This document shows positions 32,005 to 40,943 of a stretch of DNA of 64,000 nt, piece after piece. Each line of letters opens with the position of its first letter. The stretch's first letter is position 1. Under the pieces are notes generated by a model. That model saw only the letters and a list, made by a program, of their open reading frames with translations, searched no databases and was not told the origin of the DNA. Made by a program: the position numbers and the translations under genes. This DNA is from Jiangella anatolica (GTDB lineage: Bacteria; Actinomycetota; Actinomycetes; Jiangellales; Jiangellaceae), in assembly GCF_003236295.1 (NCBI RefSeq), contig NZ_POTW01000017.1:28166-92165 (forward strand). Reading direction: 5' to 3'.

Positions 32005-33627
32005 ATGTCGAAGCGTCAGTTCCGAGTCCTGGCCGCGGGCCTGGTGGCCGCGGTCGTGCTCGCCGCTTGCGGCGGCGGCTCGACCGATGATCCGGCGGCG
32101 GGTGACGGCGGTGACGATGGCGGCCAGTCCGCCGGGCCGCTGCGGATGCTCGGGGTGGAGCCCACCCAGGGCTTCGATCCGGCCACCGCTTTCGCCGACG
32201 CGTCCCGGGTGCCGATGGCGATGATCTACGAGACCCTCACCGAGCGGGACGGCGACGGCGAGATCGTCGGCGCCCTCGCCGAGTCGTGGGAGATCTCCGA
32301 GGACGGCACCGTCTACACGTTCACGCTGCGCGACGGGATCGCCTTCAGCGACGGCTCGCCGATCACGGCCGCCGACGTGGTGTTCTCCTTCGAGCGGGCC
32401 AAGGACGGCGAGGCGCTGTCCGGCCAGCTGGGCACGCTGACCTCGGTCGAGGCCGTCGACGACACGACCGTGCGGTTCACCCTGGCCGGGCCGATGAGCA
32501 CGTTCCCCGCGCTGGTCGGACGCCCGGCCAACGCGGCGATCCTGTCCGAGGCGGCCGTCACCGCCGACCCGGACTACTTCACCATGCCGACCGTCACGTC
32601 CGGCCCGTGGTCGTTGTCGGAGTACACGCCGAAGAGCCAGATGACGTTCACCGCCAACGAGCACTACTTCCGCCCGCCGGGCATCGCGACCATCCAGGTG
32701 TCGTTCAACAACGACCCGACGGCCAACGCGGCCGCGCTGGAGTCCGGCTCGGCCGACGTCGCGAGCGTCGCCTACTCCGACGCCGAGCGGCTGAAGGCCG
32801 AGGGCACTCTCCAGATCATCCAGTCCGACCAGCTGGCCCCGCTGTTCTGGGGCTGGGACCGGACGAAGGCGCCGTTCGACAACAAGGACGTGCGCCAGGC
32901 CGTCGCCTGGGCCGTCGACCGTGAGGGCAAGCAGGAGGCCTGCTGGTTCGGCACCGGTGGTGTCACCTACGGCAACATCCTGCGTCCCTGGGACGCGGCG
33001 TACGAGGAGATCAACACCTACCGGGCCGACAGCCGGGAGGACGCGCTGGCCGAGGCCGCGAGCCTGCTGGACGAGGCCGGCTGGGTCGAGCCCGACGGCG
33101 GCGGCACCCGGGTGGCCGACGGCGTCGACGGCGTCGAGGACGGCACCCCGCTCGCGTTCGAGGTCCCGTACGAGGGCAACTGGCCCGCGGCCGAGTGCCA
33201 CGTTCAGCTCCTGCAGCAGAACCTGCAGGAGGTCGGCATCGAGGTGACGCCGCGCAAGTACGACCCGGCCGCCTACTGGGGCGACGTCGGCAACGGCCTG
33301 TTCACGATGTACCACGGCGGCGCCGGCGCGGCCGACTCGATGGACCTCTACACGAACTGGTTCGCCTCCGGCGGCTCGCTCACCGCGCTGACCACGCACC
33401 TCGCCGACCCGGAGATCGACGCGAAGGTGACCGAGGCGCAGCAGGTCGACGAGGCCACGTCCATCGAGCTCATCAAGGAGCTGGAGCAGTGGCAGGCCGA
33501 CGAGCTGCCGATGCTCGTGGTGGGATACCAGTGGCCGCAGGTCGGCATGACGCAGCGGGTGCAGAACTACAAGCCCGGCGTCGACGCCGACTCGTACACG
33601 CTGGTCGACGCGACGCTGTCCGAGTGA
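32005..33627 (+). CDS. Extracellular solute-binding lipoprotein, SBP family 5 (Opp/Dpp type)
   Basis: The 540-residue protein has a lipoprotein signal ending in LAAC, then a Gly/Asp-rich linker. The mature sequence has the family 5 pattern: LRDGIAFSDGSPITAADVVF near residue 105, FNNDPTANAAALESGSADV, and APFDNKDVRQAVAWAVDR in the second lobe. The family binds oligopeptides, nickel or oligosaccharides; in actinobacteria many serve sugar derivatives. AAAAGGAG precedes the ATG. It begins a nine-gene plus-strand operon with its own permeases and ATPases. The ligand is unknown. Confidence 0.94.
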   Translation: MSKRQFRVLAAGLVAAVVLAACGGGSTDDPAAGDGGDDGGQSAGPLRMLGVEPTQGFDPATAFADASRVPMAMIYETLTERDGDGEIVGALAESWEISEDGTVYTFTLRDGIAFSDGSPITAADVVFSFERAKDGEALSGQLGTLTSVEAVDDTTVRFTLAGPMSTFPALVGRPANAAILSEAAVTADPDYFTMPTVTSGPWSLSEYTPKSQMTFTANEHYFRPPGIATIQVSFNNDPTANAAALESGSADVASVAYSDAERLKAEGTLQIIQSDQLAPLFWGWDRTKAPFDNKDVRQAVAWAVDREGKQEACWFGTGGVTYGNILRPWDAAYEEINTYRADSREDALAEAASLLDEAGWVEPDGGGTRVADGVDGVEDGTPLAFEVPYEGNWPAAECHVQLLQQNLQEVGIEVTPRKYDPAAYWGDVGNGLFTMYHGGAGAADSMDLYTNWFASGGSLTALTTHLADPEIDAKVTEAQQVDEATSIELIKELEQWQADELPMLVVGYQWPQVGMTQRVQNYKPGVDADSYTLVDATLSE

Positions 33628-33659
33628 CGTCCGCGCCGGCCGGCTAGGGGGAGGCGCAG

Positions 33660-34604
33660 GTGGTCCAGTACATCGCACGTCGGCTCTTGCTCGCGATCCC
33701 GCTGCTGTTCGGGCTGAGCATCCTGGCCTTCGCCTACGTCCGGGTCATCCCGGGCGACCCGGTGACCGCGATGCTGGGGGTCAACAGCGATCCGGAGCTG
33801 GTCGCGCGGCTGCGCGACCAGCTCGGCCTGAACGAGCCCTGGTACCAGCAGTACACCAGCTGGCTGGGCAACGTGGTGACCGGCGACCTCGGGCTGTCGT
33901 ACCGCTCCCGGATGCCGGTGTCGGACATCCTGATCGACCGGATCCCGGCGACGCTGGAGTTGGCCCTCGGCGGCCTGCTGGTCGGCCTGCTGATCGCCAT
34001 CCCGGCCGGCCTCTACGCCGGGTTCCGGCGCGGCGGCCGGGCCGACAACGTCATCACCGGCGCCACGCTGGTCGGCCTGGCCACCCCCGGCTTCTGGCTG
34101 GGCACGCTGCTCATGCTGCTGCTCGCGTTGCAGCTGGGCTGGCTGCCCAGCCAGGGCTACGTCCCGTTCGACGTGGATCCGGTGCAGAACCTGCGGCTGC
34201 TGGTGCTGCCGAGCCTGACCCTGGGTTTGGCGATCGCGCCGTACCTGGCCCGGCTCACCCGCACCGCCGTCGTCGAGACCGGCGGCGAGCCGAGCGTCTC
34301 CTACGCCCGGGCGCAGGGCCTGCCGGAGGGCACGGTGGCCCGGACCGTGGTGCTGCGGATCTCGCTGCCGTCGCTGATCGTGGCGATCGCGCTGACGGTC
34401 GGGTTCCTGCTGGCCGGCTCGATCATCGTCGAGGAGCTGTTCAACTGGCCCGGCATGGGCCGGCTGGTCGCGGCCGGCGTCAGCGAGCGCGACTATCCGA
34501 TGATCCAGGCGCTGATGCTGATCTACGGGGTGATCTTCATCGTCGTGAACGTCATCGCCGAGGTCCTGCAGGGCCTGCTGGACCCGAGAGTGAGGCTCAC
34601 ATGA
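33660..34604 (+). CDS. ABC transporter permease, DppB/OppB type
   Basis: The 314-residue protein starts with the DppB signature, YIARRLLLAIPLLFGLSILAF split by the first helix, followed by FAYVRVIPGDPVTAMLG. It has six membrane helices and the C-terminal EELFNWPGMGRL motif typical of OppB/DppB permeases. GTG at 33660 follows GGGAGG. The stop overlaps the start of the partner permease as ATGA. Confidence 0.94.
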   Translation: MVQYIARRLLLAIPLLFGLSILAFAYVRVIPGDPVTAMLGVNSDPELVARLRDQLGLNEPWYQQYTSWLGNVVTGDLGLSYRSRMPVSDILIDRIPATLELALGGLLVGLLIAIPAGLYAGFRRGGRADNVITGATLVGLATPGFWLGTLLMLLLALQLGWLPSQGYVPFDVDPVQNLRLLVLPSLTLGLAIAPYLARLTRTAVVETGGEPSVSYARAQGLPEGTVARTVVLRISLPSLIVAIALTVGFLLAGSIIVEELFNWPGMGRLVAAGVSERDYPMIQALMLIYGVIFIVVNVIAEVLQGLLDPRVRLT

Positions 34605-35458
34605 GCGCCGTGGCGGTGGCGGCCGCGACGACCGCCGGCCCCCGGGTGAAGCGGGGCTGGAAGATCTGGGTCGGCGGCGCGCTGCTCGGCATCCTGGCCC
34701 TGTTCATGCTGGTCGGGCCGCTGATCTCCGGGTACGACCCGAACGCGACGGACCTGGAGGCGCGCTTCGCCGGACCGTCGGCGCAGCACTGGCTCGGCAC
34801 CGACGACCTCGGCCGGGACCTGTTCACCCGGATGGCCGTCGGCGGCCGGATGACCATGCTGATCGCGCTCGGCGCCGTCGCCCTCGCGTCGGCCATCGCG
34901 ATCCCGCTGGGCCTGCTCACCGGGTACCTGGGCGGCTGGGTCGACCTCGCCGTCATGCGCGTCGTCGACCTGTTCTTCGCCATCCCGACGCTGCTGGTCG
35001 CGATCGGCATCGTCGGCCTGTTCGGGCCGTCGTTCAGCACGACGCTGCTGGCGCTCGGGCTCGCGTTCTGGCCGTTCTACGCCCGGCTGGTGCGCAGCGC
35101 CGTCGTCGGCGTGCGCGACCTCGCCTACACCGACGCGGCCCGGGTGATCGGCGCCGGGCCGTGGCGGATCATCCGCAAGGAGATCGTCCCGGCGCTGCTG
35201 CCGCTGCTCATCGTCCAGACGACGGTGCTGCTCGGATTCGCCGTGCTGGACGAGGCCGGGCTCGGCTTCCTCGGCCTGGGCGTGCAGCCGCCGGACCCGT
35301 CCTGGGGCGCGCTGCTGGCGCAGTCGCGCGGGTTCGTGCTCAGCCATCCGTGGATCGGCGTCATCGCCGGTGTCCCGATCCTGCTGGTCGTGCTCGGCAT
35401 CAACATCATGGCCGACGTGCTGCGCGACCGGCTCGACCCGCAGGGAGCCAGCACATGA
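34601..35458 (+). CDS. ABC transporter permease, DppC/OppC type
   Basis: The 285-residue protein has the short N-terminal extension, QHWLGTDDLGRDLFTRM near residue 62, and the docking loop DAARVIGAGPWRIIRKEIVP of DppC/OppC permeases. LDEAGLGFLGLGVQPPDPSWG before the last helices is diagnostic. It pairs with the DppB-type permease and is coupled to the ATPase gene downstream by an ATGA overlap. Confidence 0.94.
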   Translation: MSAVAVAAATTAGPRVKRGWKIWVGGALLGILALFMLVGPLISGYDPNATDLEARFAGPSAQHWLGTDDLGRDLFTRMAVGGRMTMLIALGAVALASAIAIPLGLLTGYLGGWVDLAVMRVVDLFFAIPTLLVAIGIVGLFGPSFSTTLLALGLAFWPFYARLVRSAVVGVRDLAYTDAARVIGAGPWRIIRKEIVPALLPLLIVQTTVLLGFAVLDEAGLGFLGLGVQPPDPSWGALLAQSRGFVLSHPWIGVIAGVPILLVVLGINIMADVLRDRLDPQGAST

Positions 35459-36467
35459 CCGGCCAGCCGTTGCTCAGCGTGCGCGACCTCGCGGTGGAGT
35501 TCGGCCACGGGGCGGCGACGTCCCGGCCGGTCGACGGCGTCGGCTTCGAGGTGGGCGAGCGGGAGATCGTCGGCATCGTGGGGGAGTCCGGCTGCGGCAA
35601 GAGCCTGACGCTGCTCGCGCTGCTGGGCCTGCTCCCGGCCGGCGGGCGGGTCGCCGCCGGCTCGATCACGTTCGGCGGCAAGGACCTGCTCGGCGCCGGC
35701 CCGTCCGTGCTGCGGTCGCTGCGCGGGCGGCAGGTGGCGCTGATCCCGTCCGACGCCGGCGCCGCGCTGAACCCCGTCGCCCGGGTCGGGAGACAGCTGC
35801 GGCTGAGCCTGCGCACCCACCAGCCGCAGCTCACCGGGCAGCAGCGCCGCGGCCGGGCGCTGGACGCGCTGCGGCGGGCCCGGCTGCCCCGGCCGGAGCA
35901 GGCGCTGGCCGCGTACCCGCACGAGCTCAGCGGCGGCATGCAGCAGCGCTCGGCGATCGCGCTGGGGCTGCAGAACGAGCCGCGGCTGCTGCTGGCCGAC
36001 GAGCCGACGACGGCACTGGACGTGTCGATCCAGGCGGAGATCCTGAAGCTGCTGGTGCACCTGCGCGACGAGCTGGGCTCGGCGATCGTGTTCGTCACGC
36101 ACGACATCAGCACGGTCCGGGAGATCTGCGACCGGGTCGTCGTCATGTACGCCGGACAGGTCGTCGAGCAGGGCGGCGTCGACGAGGTGCTCACGTCCCC
36201 ACGGCATCCGTACACCGCCGCCCTGCTCGGCAGCATCCCGCCGCTGGGCGGCGTCCCGCCGGAGCAGCTGGAGACGGTGACCGGCATGCCGCCGGACCCC
36301 GGCGCCTGGCCGGGCGGCTGCCGGTTCCAGGCCCGCTGCCGCCGGCATCTGTCGCTGGGCGAGCCGGAGGAGTGCACCTCGACCTGGCCGGGCAGCGCCG
36401 ACGGGATCTCCGTCCAGGCCGCCTGTCACTTCCCTTTGGATGCCAGCTCCTTGGAGGAGGTGCGCCG

Positions 36468-36471
<4 letters not shown>
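35455..36471 (+). CDS. ABC transporter ATP-binding protein, DppD/OppD type
   Basis: The 338-residue ATPase has Walker A GESGCGKS, the signature LSGGMQQR, Walker B LLLADEPTTALD and the H-loop VTHD. The C-terminal oligopeptide-transporter domain is present, including HPYTAALLGSIP and the cysteine cluster CRFQARCRRH to ACHF that binds an iron-sulfur centre in some homologues. It is coupled by ATGA overlaps to the genes on either side and energises the importer together with the second ATPase. Confidence 0.94.
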
Positions 36472-37534
<1,063 letters not shown>

Positions 37535-37538
<4 letters not shown>

Positions 37539-38425
37539 GGATCGCCGTCATCGGGACCGGTCTCATGGGGCTGCCCGTCGCCGGCCGGCTGGTCGACGCC
37601 GGCCACCACGTCACCGTGCACACCCGCCGGCAGGAGAGCGCCGAGCCCGTGCTCGCCGCCGGGGCCGGCTGGGCGGACTCCGCCGCGGCCGCCGGCGACG
37701 GCGCCGGCCTGGCCATCCTGTTCCTGCCCGACCCGCAGACCGTCGAGGCGGCCGTGCTCGGGCCGGACGGGCTGCTGTCCGCGGCCGAGCCGCCCGCCGT
37801 CGTCGCCGACATGTCGACCGGCCCGCCGGAGCTGGCCCGCCGGATCGCGGCCGCGGCCGCGGACCGGGGCGTCGCGGCCCTCGACGCGCCGGTGTCCGGC
37901 GGCCCGCCGGGCGCGGCCGCCGGCACGCTCACCATCATGGCCGGCGGCACGCCGGAGGCGTTCGCGCTGGCCCGGCCGGTGTTCGCCGAGCTCGGCACGG
38001 CGGTGCTGGTCGGCGGGCCGGGCGCCGGGCAGAGCCTGAAGCTGGTCAACCAGCTGCTGATCGCCGGCATCGCCGGTGGCATCGCGGACGCGTGGGCGCT
38101 GTCCGGCGCGCTCGGGCTGGATCCGGCCGTCGTCGCGGAGGTGGTCGGCCGCGGCTTCGGCGCCGGCCCGCTGCTCGGCTTCATGTGGCCGCGGCTGGCC
38201 AGTGACGACCTCGCGCCCGGCTTCAAGGTCGACCACATGATCAAGGACCTGACGCTGGCGCTGGCCGCGGGCGACGAGCACGGGCTCGACCTCGCCGCCG
38301 GCCGGTCCGCCCAGGAGCGCTACCGCTGGCTCTCCGACGCCGGCGGCGGCGACCTGGGCACCCAGGCGCTGTACCGGCACGCCGTCCGGGACCACTCCAC
38401 CGTCGAGGAGGACGACCGACCATGA
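37535..38425 (+). CDS. Beta-hydroxyacid dehydrogenase (3-hydroxyisobutyrate / tartronate semialdehyde reductase family)
   Basis: The 296-residue protein has the NAD-binding motif IGTGLMGLPVAGRL, the substrate motif DAPVSGGPPGA near residue 117 and the catalytic lysine in GQSLKLVNQLL near 170. It has the standard length for this family. Known members oxidise 3-hydroxyisobutyrate or reduce tartronate semialdehyde, the latter being the last step of glucarate or galactarate catabolism, which would fit the DapA-like and enolase-superfamily genes. It sits inside the importer operon with four-base overlaps on both sides. The substrate is inferred. Confidence 0.9.
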
Positions 38426-39156
38426 CCGCCCTGCGCCTGCCCGGCCGCTACTACCGGCTCAAGCCGACCATCGCCGACCCGCTCGGCCACGCCGTGGAGG
38501 AGCTCGAGCTCGGCCTGGACGACACCGCGCTGCTCCTCGTCGACGTGTACGGCGCGGGCTTCGACGACGAGCCGGCCGACGGGCTGGACGGCATCTACGC
38601 GGTCGACCAGGAGATGCGCGACATCGTCCGCGACCGGATCCGGCCGGTGAAGGACGCCGCTCGCGCGGTCGGGCTGCCCACCGTCTACCTCACCAACTAC
38701 CTGTCGCCCGGGATCGACGAGGGCAACGAGTGGCGCAACCTGTCGCTGCGGGTCACCGGCGTCGACGTGCTGACCGACTGGAAGCCGCCGACGCCGATCC
38801 TGGAACACTCCAAGGTCATCGCGCCGGACGACGACGACGTCCTCGTCCGCAAGCAGTACTACAGCGGGTTCCACGAGACCGAGCTCGACAGCGCGTTGCG
38901 CAACCGCGGCGTGCGCAACCTCGTCGTCGTCGGGTTCGACAGCCGGCTCTGCCTGGGCACCACCGTCGTCGACGCGCTCTACCGCAACTACCGGGTGATC
39001 GTGCTGCGCGACTGCGTGTCGACGTTCGAGTGGCCGGAGACGCGCGAGGGCGGCTGGGCCAACTTCGTCGCGATCCGGCACATCGAGTGCAACGTCGGCT
39101 ACACCTCGACGGCGGAGGACTTCCGGGCGGCCTGCGCCACGGTGGACGCCGGATGA
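38422..39156 (+). CDS. Isochorismatase-family cysteine hydrolase
   Basis: The 244-residue protein carries the Asp-Lys-Cys triad of the isochorismatase/nicotinamidase superfamily: D41 in LLLVDVYGAG, K144 in VRKQYYSGF and C177 in SRLCLGTTVVDAL. Members hydrolyse amides, carbamates (N-carbamoylsarcosine, biuret) or enol ethers. Its length and N-terminal extension resemble the ureidoacrylate/N-carbamoyl branch, but this is not decisive. It is ATGA-coupled to the dehydrogenase upstream and the amidohydrolase downstream. Removal of an N-acyl or carbamoyl group from an imported compound is a reasonable inference. Confidence 0.88.
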   Translation: MTALRLPGRYYRLKPTIADPLGHAVEELELGLDDTALLLVDVYGAGFDDEPADGLDGIYAVDQEMRDIVRDRIRPVKDAARAVGLPTVYLTNYLSPGIDEGNEWRNLSLRVTGVDVLTDWKPPTPILEHSKVIAPDDDDVLVRKQYYSGFHETELDSALRNRGVRNLVVVGFDSRLCLGTTVVDALYRNYRVIVLRDCVSTFEWPETREGGWANFVAIRHIECNVGYTSTAEDFRAACATVDAG

Positions 39157-39938
39157 GCCCGGCCGTCATCGACGCGCACGTCCACTCCGGCCCGCCGAAG
39201 TACCCGCCGATCTCGGACTACGTGCCGGTCATGGCCGAGTCAGGGATCGCCGGCGCGGTGCTGGTGCAGCATCTTGGGAACGCCGACAACCGCTACCTGC
39301 GGGGCGTGCTGCGCTCCGATCCGGCCCGGTTCGCCGGCGTCGCGATCGTCGACCGCGTCGAGGACGCCGGCGGTGTGCTCGCGGACGGGTTCGCCGGGCT
39401 GCGGGTGCCGCCGACGGGGCTGCCCGACGGCAGCGGCGACGCCGTGTTCGACCTGCTCGACTCGGAGTCCGCGGTGGCGAGCGTCACCGGTCCGTTCGAC
39501 GGCGTCGTCGCCGGCCGGTTCGCCGCGATGGTCGCCGAGCGGCCACGGCTGCGGGTCCGGCTGGAGCACCTGGGCTGGTTCCGCTACCACCCCGGCTCGG
39601 CCGACATCGCGGCGTTCGACCGGCTGCTCGCGCTGGCCGCGCTGCCCAACGTCACGATCATGTGGTCGGGCTTCTTCGCCAACGCCGCGGCGCCGTACCC
39701 GTACCCGGACGCGCTGCCGTACCTGGAGCGGTCGCTGGCCGCGTTCGGGTCGGAGCGGATCATGTGGAGCGGCGACTGGAACCGGGCCGGGCTGGCTCCG
39801 GGTGAGTACTCGGCGGCGGTGGAGCTGGCGCTGTCGCACTGGGGGCTGTCGGCCGCGCAGGCGGCCGACGTCCTCGGCCGCACCGCCGCCCGGGTGTTCG
39901 GGCTGCCCGCCTCCGTCACGGAAGGAGCATCGTCATGA
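39153..39938 (+). CDS. Amidohydrolase-2 family protein with partly altered metal site
   Basis: The 261-residue protein keeps the N-terminal HxH (IDAHVHSG), a later histidine in VRLEHLGWF and the C-terminal aspartate in IMWSGDWN. The usual strand-5 histidine is not seen: the equivalent stretch reads AVASVTGPF. It may therefore bind metal with fewer ligands or use a different residue. The C-terminal VLGRTAARVFGL is the standard family ending. It is coupled by ATGA overlaps to both neighbours in the importer operon. Substrate unknown. Confidence 0.83.
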   Translation: MSPAVIDAHVHSGPPKYPPISDYVPVMAESGIAGAVLVQHLGNADNRYLRGVLRSDPARFAGVAIVDRVEDAGGVLADGFAGLRVPPTGLPDGSGDAVFDLLDSESAVASVTGPFDGVVAGRFAAMVAERPRLRVRLEHLGWFRYHPGSADIAAFDRLLALAALPNVTIMWSGFFANAAAPYPYPDALPYLERSLAAFGSERIMWSGDWNRAGLAPGEYSAAVELALSHWGLSAAQAADVLGRTAARVFGLPASVTEGASS

Positions 39939-40885
39939 CCGGGGTCGCGATCCTCGGGCCGGGCGCCATCGGCGACCTGCACGCCCAGGCCCTGGCCAGC
40001 ATCGGCGTCACGCCGGTCGCCGTCGCCGGGCCGAAGCCGGACGAGCTGGCCGCGTTCGCGTCGGCCCACCGGGTGCCGCGCACGTACGCGACGCTGGACG
40101 AGCTGCTCGCCGACGACGCCGTCGAGGCCGTCATCGTCGCCACCCCCAGCCACCTGCACGCGTCGCAGTCGGTGGCGGTGCTGGAGGCCGGGCGGCACGT
40201 GCTGTGCGAGATCCCGACCGGGCTGTCGCTGGCCGAGTCGGTGTCGGTGGCCGACGCCGCAGCAGCGGCCGGCCGGGTGGCCGCCGCCGGGTACACGCTG
40301 CGCTACTGGGAGCCGCACCGGCGCATCGCCGGGCGACTGGAGGAGACCGGCACGCTGCCGACGCTGGTCGTGGTGCGGCAGCTGATGCTGCGGCAGAGCG
40401 ACGTCGGCTGGACCGGGAAGGTGCGCGACTGGACCGACAGCGCGCTGTGGCACCACGGCGGGCACATCATCGACGCGGCCCTGTGGCACCTGCGCCCGGC
40501 CGAGCCGGTCACCGTCGCCGGGACCGCGGGGCCGCCGTGGCCGGGCAGCGGCTCGCCGATGGACGTCGCCGCCGCCCTCGTGACCGGCGACGGCCGGCTG
40601 GCGTCGGTGGCGATCTCGTACCACAGCCGGGCCTCGATCAGCGACGTGCTGGTGATCGCGCCGGACCTGACCTTCCAGGTCGACGGCGCCGTGCTGCGGG
40701 AGAACGGCGCCGTCGTCTACGACGGCGGCGAGGTCGCGGACGAGCAGTTCGCCGCCGTCGCCGCGCAGGACCGGGCCTTCCTCGCCGCGGCCGCCGGTGG
40801 CCCGGCGCCGCTGGTCCAGGCGGCCGACGTGGTGCCGGCCGCCCGGGTCCAGTCCCTCCTCGAGGCCGGCTCGCTCCCGGACTGA
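39935..40885 (+). CDS. Gfo/Idh/MocA family oxidoreductase lacking the EKP lysine
   Basis: The 316-residue protein has the Rossmann start VAILGPGAIGDLHA and the typical ATPSHLHASQSV segment. At the signature EKP position it reads CEIPTG, so the catalytic or structural lysine is replaced by isoleucine. Later HHGGHIIDAALWHL supplies the usual histidine and aspartate region. It is the last gene of the importer operon and is followed by a strong hairpin. Activity may be altered, with substrate oxidation still possible through the histidine, or the protein may be a non-dehydrogenase variant. Confidence 0.85.
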   Translation: MTGVAILGPGAIGDLHAQALASIGVTPVAVAGPKPDELAAFASAHRVPRTYATLDELLADDAVEAVIVATPSHLHASQSVAVLEAGRHVLCEIPTGLSLAESVSVADAAAAAGRVAAAGYTLRYWEPHRRIAGRLEETGTLPTLVVVRQLMLRQSDVGWTGKVRDWTDSALWHHGGHIIDAALWHLRPAEPVTVAGTAGPPWPGSGSPMDVAAALVTGDGRLASVAISYHSRASISDVLVIAPDLTFQVDGAVLRENGAVVYDGGEVADEQFAAVAAQDRAFLAAAAGGPAPLVQAADVVPAARVQSLLEAGSLPD

Positions 40886-40896
40886 CGTGGCGCGTT

Positions 40897-40934
40897 GGTC
40901 ACCTGATCGTTCCCTGGAGAACGATCAGGTGACC
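40897..40934. terminator. 16-bp perfect-stem hairpin (CACCTGATCGTTC family)
   Basis: GGTCACCTGATCGTTC at 40897-40912 pairs perfectly with 40919-40934 around a six-base loop. It lies between the convergent importer operon and the FG-GAP protein gene and can terminate either. The same 15-base arm recurs at 54182-54217. Confidence 0.8.
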
Positions 40935-40943
40935 CAGCGGACG

